Shown here: positions 19,149 through 29,270 of the stretch, piece by piece | Layout: each line of letters starts with the position of its first letter | How positions within the stretch are numbered: the stretch's first letter is position 1 | NCBI RefSeq assembly: GCF_023952475.1 | Contig: NZ_JALHRX010000002.1 | Span: 647,253-711,252, forward strand | Direction of reading: 5' to 3' | Length of the DNA stretch: 64,000 nucleotides | Origin: Cupriavidus sp. WGlv3 | GTDB lineage: Bacteria > Pseudomonadota > Gammaproteobacteria > Burkholderiales > Burkholderiaceae | The notes under the pieces: generated by a model | What the model saw: the letters and a program-made list of their open reading frames with translations, nothing else | What the model was told of the DNA's origin: nothing | Database searches by the model: none | Translations under genes and position numbers: made by a program

Positions 19149-20465
19149 ATGACCACCGCGACCCACCAGCACCGGGCGTCTCCTACAGCACCTCCCGCAC
19201 CCGGCGCCGCGCATGTCGCGCCCGCGGAAATCGCCACCGGCGTGGTGATCGGCCGCGCCTCGGAGTACTTCGATTTCTTCGTCTACGGCATTGCCTCGGT
19301 ACTGGTGTTCCCGGCGGTGTTCTTTCCGTTCGCCGACCGGCTCGACGCGCTGCTCTACGCCTTCGCCATCTTCGCGCTGGCCTTTATCGGCCGGCCCTTC
19401 GGCACGGCGCTGTTCATGCGCATCCAGCGCCGCTGGGGCCGGGGCGTCAAGCTGACCGCGTCGCTGTTCCTGCTCGGCACCGCCACCGTCGGCATCGCCT
19501 TCCTGCCCGGCTACGCCGCGCTCGGCCCGGCCGCCATCGTGCTGCTGGCGGTGTTCCGCACGCTGCAGGGCGTGGCCTTCGGCGGCTCGTGGGACGGGCT
19601 GCCCTCATTGCTGGCGCTGAACGCGCCCGCGCAGCGGCGCGGCTGGTACGCGATGCTGGGGCAACTGGGCGCGCCCACCGGCTTTATCGTCGCCGGGGCG
19701 CTGTTCCTGTTCCTCAACCTCAGCCTCGAGCCGCACGAATTCCTGGCATGGGGCTGGCGCTATCCGTTCTATGTCGCGTTCGCGATCAACGTGGTGGCGC
19801 TGTTCGCGCGCCTGCGCCTGGTGGTGACGTACGAATACACCCAGCTGCTGGACGAGGACGAGCTCGAGCCCATCAGCACCACCGAGATCGTCAGGAAGCA
19901 GGGCTACAACCTGCTGCTGGGCGCGTTCGCCGCGCTGGCCAGCTTTGCGCTGTTCCACCTGGTGACGGTGTTTCCGCTCTCGTGGGTCGCGCTCAACGGC
20001 TCGCAGCCGGTCACCGACGTGCTGGCGGTGCAGATCGCCGGCGCCTTCATCGGCATCCTCGGCACCATCGCCTCGGGCGTGATCGCGGACCGGATCGGGC
20101 GACGCACCACGCTGGCGCTGATGGCCATCCTGATCGGCATCTTCAGCCTGTTCGCTCCCTGGCTGATGGGCGGGGGCCCGCTGGCGCAGGATCTGTTCAT
20201 CCTGCTCGGCTTCGGCCTGCTGGGCCTGTCCTACGGCCAGGCCGCCGGTGCCGTCACCTCCAACTTCGAGCGGCGCTTCCGCTACACCGGCGCGGCGCTG
20301 ACCACCGACATGGCGTGGCTGTTCGGCGCGGGTTTCGCGCCGCTGGTGGCGCTGGGGCTATCGGCGGAATTCGGCCTGGTCGCGGTCAGCGGCTACCTGC
20401 TTTCCGGCGTCGCCTGCACGCTGCTGGCGCTGCGGATCAACCGGGCGCTGGGCACGCATGTCTGA
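19149..20465 (+). CDS. MFS transporter, metabolite:H+ symporter type
   Basis: This 438-aa twelve-helix transporter belongs to the major facilitator superfamily. The N-terminal block ATGVVIGRASEYFDFFVYG resembles the GNxxEWYDF opening of the metabolite:proton symporter group, with GRASEYFDF in place of it. The loop after helix 2 reads FIGRPFGTALFMRI, and the mid-loop DRIGRRTTLALM is the second-half MFS signature. ATG 19149 has GGGAGG seven bases upstream; an ATG six bases earlier is too close to it. It is divergent from cyoA and about 140 bp before the halogenase-like gene. The transported compound is unknown. Confidence 0.9.
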   Translation: MTTATHQHRASPTAPPAPGAAHVAPAEIATGVVIGRASEYFDFFVYGIASVLVFPAVFFPFADRLDALLYAFAIFALAFIGRPFGTALFMRIQRRWGRGVKLTASLFLLGTATVGIAFLPGYAALGPAAIVLLAVFRTLQGVAFGGSWDGLPSLLALNAPAQRRGWYAMLGQLGAPTGFIVAGALFLFLNLSLEPHEFLAWGWRYPFYVAFAINVVALFARLRLVVTYEYTQLLDEDELEPISTTEIVRKQGYNLLLGAFAALASFALFHLVTVFPLSWVALNGSQPVTDVLAVQIAGAFIGILGTIASGVIADRIGRRTTLALMAILIGIFSLFAPWLMGGGPLAQDLFILLGFGLLGLSYGQAAGAVTSNFERRFRYTGAALTTDMAWLFGAGFAPLVALGLSAEFGLVAVSGYLLSGVACTLLALRINRALGTHV

Positions 20466-20608
20466 CGGGCGCGCTGCGCCCGCGCAGCGATCGCCGTGAG
20501 TCCCGAACAGTGCCGGGGCCGGTTTTGCCGGTGCCAGGCAGTGTTCTGAGTACAATTGACGCCCGCCAAATTCCCGTCGTTCCGGATGTGATTCCGGAGC
20601 CGAAGCTT

Positions 20609-21838
20609 ATGAAAACGGAAACCACGGACGTCGTCATCATCGGCGCAGGGCCTGCGGGCTCGGTCGCTGCCGGCCTGCTGCGCAAGCACGGCATTCCGGT
20701 GCTGGTGATCGAGAAAGAAACCTTCCCGCGCTTCTCCATCGGCGAAAGCCTGCTGCCGCAAAGCATGGCCTATCTCGAGGAAGCCGGCATGCTGCGCGCG
20801 GTGGTGGAAGCCGGCTTCCAGTACAAGAACGGCGCCGCGTTCGCGCGCGGCACGCAGCGCACCGCCTTCGACTTCCGCCAGAAGTACTCGCCCGGCTGGG
20901 GCACCACCTACCAGGTGCAGCGCGCGCAGTTCGACCACGTGCTGATCCGCGAGGCCGAGCGCCAGGGCGCCGAGGTGCGTTTCTCGCATGTGGTCGAGAA
21001 CGTCGATGTCAGCGGCGCGCAGCCGGAAGTCACCGTGCGCGCCCCTGATGGCAGCCAGTACACCGTGCGTGCGAAGTTCCTGCTCGATGCCTCCGGCTTC
21101 GGCCGCATCCTGCCGCGCCTGCTGCAACTGGAAACGCCGTCGGGCTTTCCGGTACGCAGTGCGATCTTCACGCATGTGGAAGACCGCATCCCGACCGGCA
21201 CCTTCGACCGCAACAAGATCCTGATCAGCGTGCATCCGCAGCACCAGGACGTCTGGTACTGGACCATCCCGTTCTCCGACGGGCGCTGCTCGCAGGGCGT
21301 GGTGGCCGAGAAGGCGTTCCTGGACCGCTACACCGGCACCGAGACCGAGCGACTGCAAGCGCTGGTCGCGGAAGAGCCGGGCCTGGCCACGTTGCTGGCC
21401 GACGCGCAATGGGACACGCCGGCGCGCCAGATCGCCGGCTATTCGGCCAACGTGAAGTCGCTGTGGGGCAACGGCTATGCGCTGCTCGGCAATGCCGGCG
21501 AGTTCCTCGACCCGGTGTTCTCGTCCGGCGTGACCATCGCCTTCAAGTCGGCCAGCCTGGCGGCGCAGTGCCTGGTGCGCCAGCTGCGCGGCGAGCCGGT
21601 GGACTGGGAGCAGGACTTCGCGCGACCGCTCAAGGCCGGCGTCGATTGCTTCCGCGTCTTTGTCGAAGCCTGGTACGAAGGGCGTTTCCAGAAACTGATC
21701 TTCCATCCCAACGCCACCTCGGAAATCCGCGACATGATCGCGGCGATCCTGGCCGGCTATGCGTGGGACCGCAACAATCCCTTCGTCACCGAGCCGCGCC
21801 GCCGGCTGGCGGTGCTGGAAGCGTTCTGCAAGGTCTGA
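20609..21838 (+). CDS. Flavin-dependent halogenase-like FAD oxidoreductase
   Basis: This 409-aa FAD protein has the dinucleotide loop GAGPAGSVAAG at residues 12-22 and the family block FPRFSIGESLLP. Three features point to the flavin-dependent halogenase superfamily: GESLLP, Lys73 in a GFQYKNGAAF context (the position expected for the catalytic lysine, inferred), and a WxWxIP motif at residues 216-221 (WYWTIP). The motif suppresses monooxygenase activity in characterised halogenases. ATG 20609 is the only start consistent with the FAD loop; the frame stays open far upstream merely because of GC bias. It is followed 58 bp later by a FabG-like reductase. Related pairs occur in aryl-polyene pigment loci, but no ketosynthase or carrier protein is visible here. 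Confidence 0.85.
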   Translation: MKTETTDVVIIGAGPAGSVAAGLLRKHGIPVLVIEKETFPRFSIGESLLPQSMAYLEEAGMLRAVVEAGFQYKNGAAFARGTQRTAFDFRQKYSPGWGTTYQVQRAQFDHVLIREAERQGAEVRFSHVVENVDVSGAQPEVTVRAPDGSQYTVRAKFLLDASGFGRILPRLLQLETPSGFPVRSAIFTHVEDRIPTGTFDRNKILISVHPQHQDVWYWTIPFSDGRCSQGVVAEKAFLDRYTGTETERLQALVAEEPGLATLLADAQWDTPARQIAGYSANVKSLWGNGYALLGNAGEFLDPVFSSGVTIAFKSASLAAQCLVRQLRGEPVDWEQDFARPLKAGVDCFRVFVEAWYEGRFQKLIFHPNATSEIRDMIAAILAGYAWDRNNPFVTEPRRRLAVLEAFCKV

Positions 21839-21896
21839 TGCGCCTCACCGTATGCCAGCCTGCCTTGGCGCAGGCGGTTCTGCAAGGACAACAACC

Positions 21897-22628
21897 ATGA
21901 GTCACCCGACCGTGCTGGTCACGGGTTCGTCGCGCGGCATCGGCCGCGCCATTGCCCTGCGGCTGGCCCGCGACGGCTATGACGTGGTGGTGCATTGCCG
22001 CTCGCGTCGCGACGAGGCCGACTCGGTCGCCGACGCCGTGCGCGCGTGCGGGCGCAAGTCGCGCGTGCTGTGCTTCGATGTGTCCCGCCGCGAAGACGCC
22101 GCCGGCGCGCTGCTGACCGATATTGCCGCGCATGGCTGCTACTACGGCGTGGTCTGCAACGCCGGCCTGGCACGCGATGCCGCCTTCCCGGCCATGACCG
22201 GCGCCGAATGGGACGAGGTGGTGCACACCAACCTCGATGCCTTCTACAACGTGCTCAACCCGGTGGTGATGCCGATGGTGCAGCGCCGCCAGCCGGGCCG
22301 CATCGTCACGCTGTCGTCGGTGTCGGGGCTGGTGGGCAATCGCGGCCAGGCCAACTACAGCGCGGCCAAGGCCGGCATCATCGGCGCCACCAAGGCGCTG
22401 GCGATCGAGCTGGCCAAGCGCGCCATCACCGTCAACTGCGTCGCGCCGGGTCTCATCGACACCGCCATGGTCGAGCCGCACGTGCGCGACGAAGCGCTGC
22501 GCCTGATCCCGGCGCGGCGCATGGGCACGCCCGAGGAAGTCGCCGCCACCGTGGCCTTCCTGCTGTCGCCCGATGCGGGCTATATCACGCGCCAGGTGAT
22601 CTCGGTCAACGGCGGGATGTTCGGCTGA
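21897..22628 (+). CDS. 3-oxoacyl-ACP reductase FabG-like SDR
   Basis: This 243-aa classical short-chain reductase has the cofactor loop TGSSRGIG at residues 9-16, NAG in VVCNAGLARD, catalytic Ser in LSSVSGL and YSAAKAGIIGATKALAIELAK. A basic residue after the second strand (HCRSRRDE) suggests NADPH. It looks like the FabG family that reduces 3-oxoacyl carrier-protein thioesters and may be a specialised paralogue because it pairs with the halogenase-like gene instead of fatty-acid genes. AAGGAC precedes ATG 21897 by seven bases. The stop lies inside a 12-bp tandem repeat that fills the gap to the convergent LysR gene. Confidence 0.9.
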   Translation: MSHPTVLVTGSSRGIGRAIALRLARDGYDVVVHCRSRRDEADSVADAVRACGRKSRVLCFDVSRREDAAGALLTDIAAHGCYYGVVCNAGLARDAAFPAMTGAEWDEVVHTNLDAFYNVLNPVVMPMVQRRQPGRIVTLSSVSGLVGNRGQANYSAAKAGIIGATKALAIELAKRAITVNCVAPGLIDTAMVEPHVRDEALRLIPARRMGTPEEVAATVAFLLSPDAGYITRQVISVNGGMFG

Positions 22629-22670
22629 CGCACCGGCTGACGCACCGGCTGATGCACCGGCTGATGCACC
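22625..22670. repeat. 12-bp tandem repeat, four copies, between convergent genes
   Basis: Units CTGACGCACCGG (22625 and 22637) and CTGATGCACCGG (22649), plus a fourth partial CTGATGCACC (22661), run head to tail across the fabG-like stop codon and end at the LysR stop. They fill the whole convergent gap. Such a repeat is prone to slippage and would extend neither gene, since the first TGA already stops the reductase frame. Confidence 0.9.
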
Positions 22671-22671
22671 A

Positions 22672-23577
22672 TCAGGCCGCCGTGAATCCCGGCAGCGCCG
22701 CGATTTCGCTGGCCAGGAACTCCAGCAGCAGCCGCACCGGCGCCGGCTGGTAGCGCCGCGTCGGGCAGACCAGGAAGGCTTCCTGCGCCGGACCCTGCCA
22801 GCGCGGCAGCACCCGTCGCAGCGCGCCGCTGTCTAGCAGGTCCTGCACCAGCCACGCCGGCGTCATGCCGAAGCCGGCGCCGGCAAGAAAACTCTCGCGC
22901 AGCGCCAGCGAATTGTTGACGCGGTAGCGGCACGGCGCGCTCACCAGCGCCTGTCCGCCCGGACCGTCGAGCACGATGTCGTCGCCGCTGGCGAGCCAGG
23001 TAAAGCGCAGGATCTGGTGGCGCGCCAGGTCCGCCGGCTGCCGGATCCTCGGATGCCGCGCCAGGTAGTCCGGCGATGCCACCAGCAGGCGCTGCGACAC
23101 GGCGATACGGCGCGCCACCACATGCGGCGGCAGCGTGGCGCCAAGGCGCACCGCCACGTCGACCCCCGCTTCGACCAGGTCGACGAAGCGGTCGTCGAAC
23201 AGCAATTCCACCTCGACTTGCGGATAGCGCTGCTGGAACGCCAGCACCAGCGCGTTGAGCCGCAGCACGCCGAAGCTGGCGGGCGCGCTCACGCGCACGC
23301 GGCCCGCGGGCTGGCCGGACGCGCCACGCGCGTCGCTGACGGCCTCGCCATATTCGTCCAGCACGCGCCGCGCGCGCTCGTAGAAGCGCCGCCCGGCCTC
23401 GGTCGGCAACAGGCTGGTGGTGCTGCGCGCCAGCAGCCGCACGCCCAGCTCGCGCTCCAGCGCGGCCACGATCTTGCTGATGGTCGGCTGCGTCGACTGC
23501 TGCTCGCGCGCCACCGCCGACAGGCTGCCCAGCTCCACTGCGCGCACGAAGACCTGCATTGCCCGGATGGTGTCCAT
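22672..23577 (-). CDS. LysR family transcriptional regulator
   Basis: This 301-aa regulator has an N-terminal winged helix-turn-helix (MDTIRAMQVFVRAVELGSLSA, then TQPTISKIVAALERELG) and a C-terminal periplasmic-binding-protein-like effector domain. Its subgroup is the one with MQVFVRAVE and a short C-terminus, often local repressors or activators of oxidoreductases. The gene faces the SGNH hydrolase gene divergently over 133 bp and ends against the fabG-like gene, so either could be the target. No operator is obvious, and the effector is unknown. Confidence 0.93.
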   Translation of the reverse strand: MDTIRAMQVFVRAVELGSLSAVAREQQSTQPTISKIVAALERELGVRLLARSTTSLLPTEAGRRFYERARRVLDEYGEAVSDARGASGQPAGRVRVSAPASFGVLRLNALVLAFQQRYPQVEVELLFDDRFVDLVEAGVDVAVRLGATLPPHVVARRIAVSQRLLVASPDYLARHPRIRQPADLARHQILRFTWLASGDDIVLDGPGGQALVSAPCRYRVNNSLALRESFLAGAGFGMTPAWLVQDLLDSGALRRVLPRWQGPAQEAFLVCPTRRYQPAPVRLLLEFLASEIAALPGFTAA

Positions 23578-23710
23578 GCCGCTCCCTGTCTTCCCTCATT
23601 CCGGATTGGAATGAGCAATATGCCATTTTGCCCGCTACCTGGCATGAGTGGAATGGCCTAACTTTGGCCCATGCCGGCAACGTTGCCGGTCCACCTGACA
23701 GGACCAATCG

Positions 23711-25027
23711 ATGATTTCCAATCTACGTTTCCTGCGCCGCGTCGCGGCAGCGACCCTCGCCGCCGCCGTCGCCGCCGTCGCCAGCGGCGCAGCGCTTGCC
23801 AGCCCGTTGCAAGACCAGGGCTGGCTGACCAGCTGGATGGCCAGCCAGCAGCCGGTGTGGCAACCGGACGCCTTGCCGCTGCCTGCCGGTGTGCCCGCGG
23901 TGCTGACGGACCAGACGGTGCGCCAGGTCGTGCGGCTGAGCGTGGGCGGGCAACGGCTGCGCGTGGTGCTGTCGAACCCCCATGGCCGGCAACCGCTTTT
24001 GGTCGGCGCGGCGCAGTTGGCACCCCATGCCGGCGGCGGCCGCATCGACCTCGCCGGCAACCGCGCCGTGACCTTCGGCGGCAGCGCGACGGTGACCATC
24101 CCGGCAGGCCAGTCGGTGGCAAGCGATGCCATCGCGCTCGATACGCCGGCGCTGGGAGAACTTGCACTCAGCCTCTACCTGCCGCAGCGCACCGCGATCG
24201 AATCGTTCCATTGGGATGGCCGCCAGACCGCATGGCTGGCTGCAGGCAACGCGACCGCGCAAGCCACGCTGGCTGCGCCACAGGGGTTCAGCGCGCGAGT
24301 CCTGGTAAGCGAGGTGCAGGTCGCAGCGCCGGCCGGCGCGGGTGCCGTGGTCGCGCTCGGCGATTCGATCACCGAAGGCAACGGCTCCACGCCCGACACC
24401 AACCGGCGCTGGCCGGATTTCCTGGCGCAGCGGCTGGCTGCCGATGGCGTAGCGGTGCTCAACGCCGGCATCTCCGGCGGCCGGCTGCTGCGCGACGGCA
24501 TGGGCGTGTCCGCGCTGGCGCGGCTGGACCGCGACGTGCTGAGCCAAGCGCATGTCCGCACCGTGATCGCGGCCATCGGCATCAACGATATCGCCTGGCC
24601 GGGCTCGACCTTCGCGCCGCACGACGCCGTGCCGCAGGCCGGCGAACTGATCGAGGGCTACCGGCGCCTGATCGCCCGCGCGCATGCACGCGGCGTTCGT
24701 GTGATCGGTGCCACCATCACGCCCTTTGCCGGCGCGTTGCGCGATACGCCAATCCGCGGTTATGACGGCCCGGGCAAGGAAGCCGTGCGGCTGGCAGTCA
24801 ACGACTGGATCCGCCATGGCGGCGCGTTCGATGCGGTGGTGGATTTCGACGCCGCGGTGCGTGATCCGGCGCAGCCGCAGGCGCTGCTGCCGGCATTCGA
24901 CAGCGGCGACCACCTGCATCCCGGCGATGCCGGCTATCGCGCCATGGCGGCGCAGTTCGATCTGACCCAGCCCGCCCTTGCCGGTCAGTCGCGGTCCGGC
25001 GCGCCCGGGGGGAACAGCGGGCGATAG
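23711..25027 (+). CDS. Exported SGNH/GDSL hydrolase
   Basis: This 438-aa secreted esterase-type hydrolase has a signal peptide over roughly residues 1-30, ending ASGAALAS. An N-terminal beta-rich domain of about 170 residues precedes the SGNH domain. Block I is VVALGDSITEG with the nucleophilic serine, block II the NAGISGGRLL glycine, block III GINDI, and block V DHLHPGDAGY with the Asp/His dyad. The arrangement resembles GDSL-like lipases acting on acylated carbohydrates or lignocellulose esters; the substrate is not inferable. Its 3' end overlaps the convergent glutathione transferase by 43 bp. Confidence 0.92.
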   Translation: MISNLRFLRRVAAATLAAAVAAVASGAALASPLQDQGWLTSWMASQQPVWQPDALPLPAGVPAVLTDQTVRQVVRLSVGGQRLRVVLSNPHGRQPLLVGAAQLAPHAGGGRIDLAGNRAVTFGGSATVTIPAGQSVASDAIALDTPALGELALSLYLPQRTAIESFHWDGRQTAWLAAGNATAQATLAAPQGFSARVLVSEVQVAAPAGAGAVVALGDSITEGNGSTPDTNRRWPDFLAQRLAADGVAVLNAGISGGRLLRDGMGVSALARLDRDVLSQAHVRTVIAAIGINDIAWPGSTFAPHDAVPQAGELIEGYRRLIARAHARGVRVIGATITPFAGALRDTPIRGYDGPGKEAVRLAVNDWIRHGGAFDAVVDFDAAVRDPAQPQALLPAFDSGDHLHPGDAGYRAMAAQFDLTQPALAGQSRSGAPGGNSGR

Positions 25028-25638
25028 GGCCGCGCCTCGTCCACCGCGCGCGCAAACGACGGCCGCGCCAGCAGCCGCTTGCGATAGGCGCGCACGTTGC
25101 CGCATGACTCGGGAATCGGCTGCACCCAGTCCGCGTAGAACAGCGACGGCGCGCCGGCGCAGTCCGCCAGCGTGAAGGCCTCGCCCGCGGCCCATTGCCG
25201 TGCCGCCAGCTCGGTCTCGAGCCACGCGTAGGCCGAGTCCAGCTGCTTGCGGTACTCGGCCACGCCATAGGGATCGCGGTTCGCCACGGGGCGCAGGTAA
25301 TCGGCCACGATGCGCTGCATCGGCGTCATCACGTACTGGTCGAAAAAGCGGTCGAGCAGGCGCACCTTCAGCGCGGCATCGGGCGATTCCGGCAGCCAGC
25401 GCACCGGGCCGCGGTGATACTGGTCCAGGTATTCGACGATGATGCTGGACTCGAACACCGAACGGCCGTCATCGACCAGCAGCGGCATGCGCCGCAGCGG
25501 CCAGCGCTTGCCGAGTTCGTCCATGTGCTGCGCGTGGTCGGGCGACAGCATGCGGAATGCGAAGGGAATCGAGTTCTCGTACAGCGCGACGAGAACCTTC
25601 TGGCAATAGGACGAAAACGGGTGGGCGTATAGCTCCAT
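24985..25638 (-). CDS. Glutathione S-transferase family protein
   Basis: This 217-aa protein has an N-terminal thioredoxin-like domain (MELYAHPFSSYCQKVLVALYE) and an all-helical C-terminal domain. The glutathione-contacting segment SVFESSIIVEYLD is clear. The SSYCQK region supplies a Ser and Cys near the usual active-site position, as in beta/zeta-like or reductive classes. ATG 25638 has GGAGAG seven bases upstream; a start eight codons earlier is less likely. It sits 31 bp upstream of nothing coding on its own strand except the iminopeptidase gene, which is not obviously related. Confidence 0.92.
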   Translation of the reverse strand: MELYAHPFSSYCQKVLVALYENSIPFAFRMLSPDHAQHMDELGKRWPLRRMPLLVDDGRSVFESSIIVEYLDQYHRGPVRWLPESPDAALKVRLLDRFFDQYVMTPMQRIVADYLRPVANRDPYGVAEYRKQLDSAYAWLETELAARQWAAGEAFTLADCAGAPSLFYADWVQPIPESCGNVRAYRKRLLARPSFARAVDEARPYRPLFPPGAPDRD

Positions 25639-25668
25639 CGCTGCTCTCCGATGATGATCCACGCGCGG

Positions 25669-27629
<1,961 letters not shown>

Positions 27630-27699
27630 TTGTCGCCGTCGAGGTCGGCTCCCATACTTGTCATGTCGACGGGTCTGCAGGGCGACCGTTGATAACAAG

Positions 27700-27718
27700 A
27701 TGAATTTTACTAAATCAT
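27700..27718. promoter_or_regulatory. Candidate LysR operator in the LysR/RidA divergent gap
   Basis: ATGAATTTTACTAAATCAT is an AT-rich imperfect palindrome (ATGA...TCAT ends, TT...AA inside) with the T-N11-A spacing usual for LysR sites. It stands out in very GC-rich surroundings, 15 bp upstream of the RidA-like start. Confidence 0.45.
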
Positions 27719-27732
27719 TACCGGAGTCAGCG

Positions 27733-28131
27733 ATGCACCTCGAACAAGTCCACACCCAGCCCGATCCCTATGCCCCCTACCTGTTGTCGCAAGCCATCCG
27801 GGCCGGCGGCCTGCTGTTCGTTTCCGGCCAGGCCGGCGTCGGCGACGATGGCGCCATCGTCGGCCGCGGCGACTTCGACGCGCAGGCCGAGCAGGCCTTC
27901 CGCAACCTCAGGCGCGCGCTGCAGGCGGGCGGCTCCGGGCTGGACCGCGTGGCCAAGGTGACGATCTTCCTGACATCGATGGAATACTTCCCGAAGATCG
28001 TCGCGCTGCGGCGCAAGTGGTTTTCCGCGCCGTATCCGGCCGACACCATCGTCGAGGTCTCGGCACTGTATTCGCCGGACGCGATGATCGAGATCGAAGC
28101 CATCGCGCTGACCACGGAGGGCGCGCAATGA
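27733..28131 (+). CDS. RidA family protein lacking the catalytic arginine
   Basis: This 132-aa protein has the YjgF/YER057c/UK114 fold: LLFVSGQAGVGDDG, FRNLRRALQAGGSGLDRVAKVTIFLT and the C-terminal VEVSALYSPDAMIEIEAIAL. RidA proper deaminates reactive enamines and imines and needs an arginine two residues before the VEV segment. Here that place is Asp104 (PADTIVEV), so classical imine deaminase activity is doubtful and it may be one of the Rid subfamilies tied to degradation operons. The ATG 27733 start is supported by CCGGAG upstream. Its stop overlaps the start of the Old Yellow Enzyme gene, suggesting joint function. Confidence 0.88.
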   Translation: MHLEQVHTQPDPYAPYLLSQAIRAGGLLFVSGQAGVGDDGAIVGRGDFDAQAEQAFRNLRRALQAGGSGLDRVAKVTIFLTSMEYFPKIVALRRKWFSAPYPADTIVEVSALYSPDAMIEIEAIALTTEGAQ

Positions 28132-29258
28132 CCACGCCCGCCGCGCCTTCGCTGTTCGATACGCCGGCGCTGAGCGGCGTGCCGCTGCGCAACCGCCTGG
28201 TGGTGGCCCCGATGACGCGCATCAGCGCCACCGACACCGGCGTCCCCACCGAAGCCATGCGCCGCTATTACGAGGGCTTTGCCCGCGGCGGCTTTGGCCT
28301 GATCGTCAGCGAGGGCATCTATACCGACCGCGCCTATGCGCAAGGTTATGCCGGCCAGCCGGGACTGACCGACGCGCAGCAGGCGCAGGGCTGGCGCGGG
28401 ATCGTGGACGCGGTCCACCAGGCCGGCGGCCGCATGGTCGCGCAACTGATGCATGCTGGGGCGCTGTCGCAGGCCAACCGCTTCCGCGACGATACGGCCG
28501 GGCCCTCGGCCGTGCAGCCCAGGGGCCGGCAGCTGACCGCGTATGGCGGCACGGGCGCCTTCCGCATGCCGCGCGCGATGGACGAGGCCGAGATCCTGCA
28601 GGCCATCGATGGCTTCGCGCAGGCGGCGCGGCTGGCCCGCGAGACCGGCTTCGACGGCGTGGAAATTCACGGCGCCAACGGCTATCTGCTCGACCAGTTC
28701 CTCAACGGACATACCAACTTGCGCCAGGACGCCTGGGGCGGCGGCATCGCGCAGCGCATGCGGCTGCTGCTGGAGACGATCCGCGCGGTGCGCGCCGCGG
28801 TGGGAACCGATGTCATCATCGGCGTGCGCATCTCGCAGGCCAAGGTCAATGACTTCACCTACCAGTGGCCCGAAGGCGCAGAGGGCGCGGCCGCGGTGTT
28901 TGCCGGCATTGCGGCAAGCGGCGTCGACTACCTTCATGTGACCGAGCACGAAGCCTGGCAGCCCGCCTTCGCCGGCAGCGATGCGTCGCTGGTGCAGCAC
29001 GCCCGGCGCGCGGCGCCGGGGCTGGCCATCGTCGCCAACGGCAGCCTGGCGGAGCCGGTGCGCGCGGCCGGCATGCTCGAACAAGGCGCGACGCTGGTCG
29101 CGCTCGGACGCGGCGCGCTGGCGAATCCGGACTGGCCGGCGCGGGTGCGCGCGGGACAACCGGTGCGGCCGTTCGATGCCGCCGTGCTGGCGCCGCTGGC
29201 CGGCATCAAGGAGGCGGAACTGGCGTTGCGCGAAGCGCCGGCAGAGTTGGCGGGCTGA
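28128..29258 (+). CDS. Old Yellow Enzyme family NADH:flavin oxidoreductase
   Basis: This 376-aa FMN TIM-barrel enzyme opens with SLFDTPALSGVPLRNRLVVAPMTR, then has the substrate-binding HGANGYLLDQFLN, and the phosphate-binding end ANGSLAEP and VALGRGALANPDWP. Such enzymes reduce activated C=C bonds of enones with NAD(P)H. Its ATG overlaps the RidA-like stop (ATGA), so the two are coupled. The pair, opposite a LysR gene, suggests conversion of an unsaturated nitrogen-containing or carbonyl compound; that is inference. The facing AraC gene ends 13 bp beyond. Confidence 0.92.
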   Translation: MTTPAAPSLFDTPALSGVPLRNRLVVAPMTRISATDTGVPTEAMRRYYEGFARGGFGLIVSEGIYTDRAYAQGYAGQPGLTDAQQAQGWRGIVDAVHQAGGRMVAQLMHAGALSQANRFRDDTAGPSAVQPRGRQLTAYGGTGAFRMPRAMDEAEILQAIDGFAQAARLARETGFDGVEIHGANGYLLDQFLNGHTNLRQDAWGGGIAQRMRLLLETIRAVRAAVGTDVIIGVRISQAKVNDFTYQWPEGAEGAAAVFAGIAASGVDYLHVTEHEAWQPAFAGSDASLVQHARRAAPGLAIVANGSLAEPVRAAGMLEQGATLVALGRGALANPDWPARVRAGQPVRPFDAAVLAPLAGIKEAELALREAPAELAG

Positions 29259-29270
29259 TGGCTTGCCGCC

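Noticed and set aside
17540..20608. Open frame of over 1000 codons upstream of and continuous with the FAD oxidoreductase
   Set aside because: It runs antisense to cyoA and cyoB and out of frame through the MFS gene; only the part from ATG 20609 codes. GC-rich codon bias keeps such shadow frames open.
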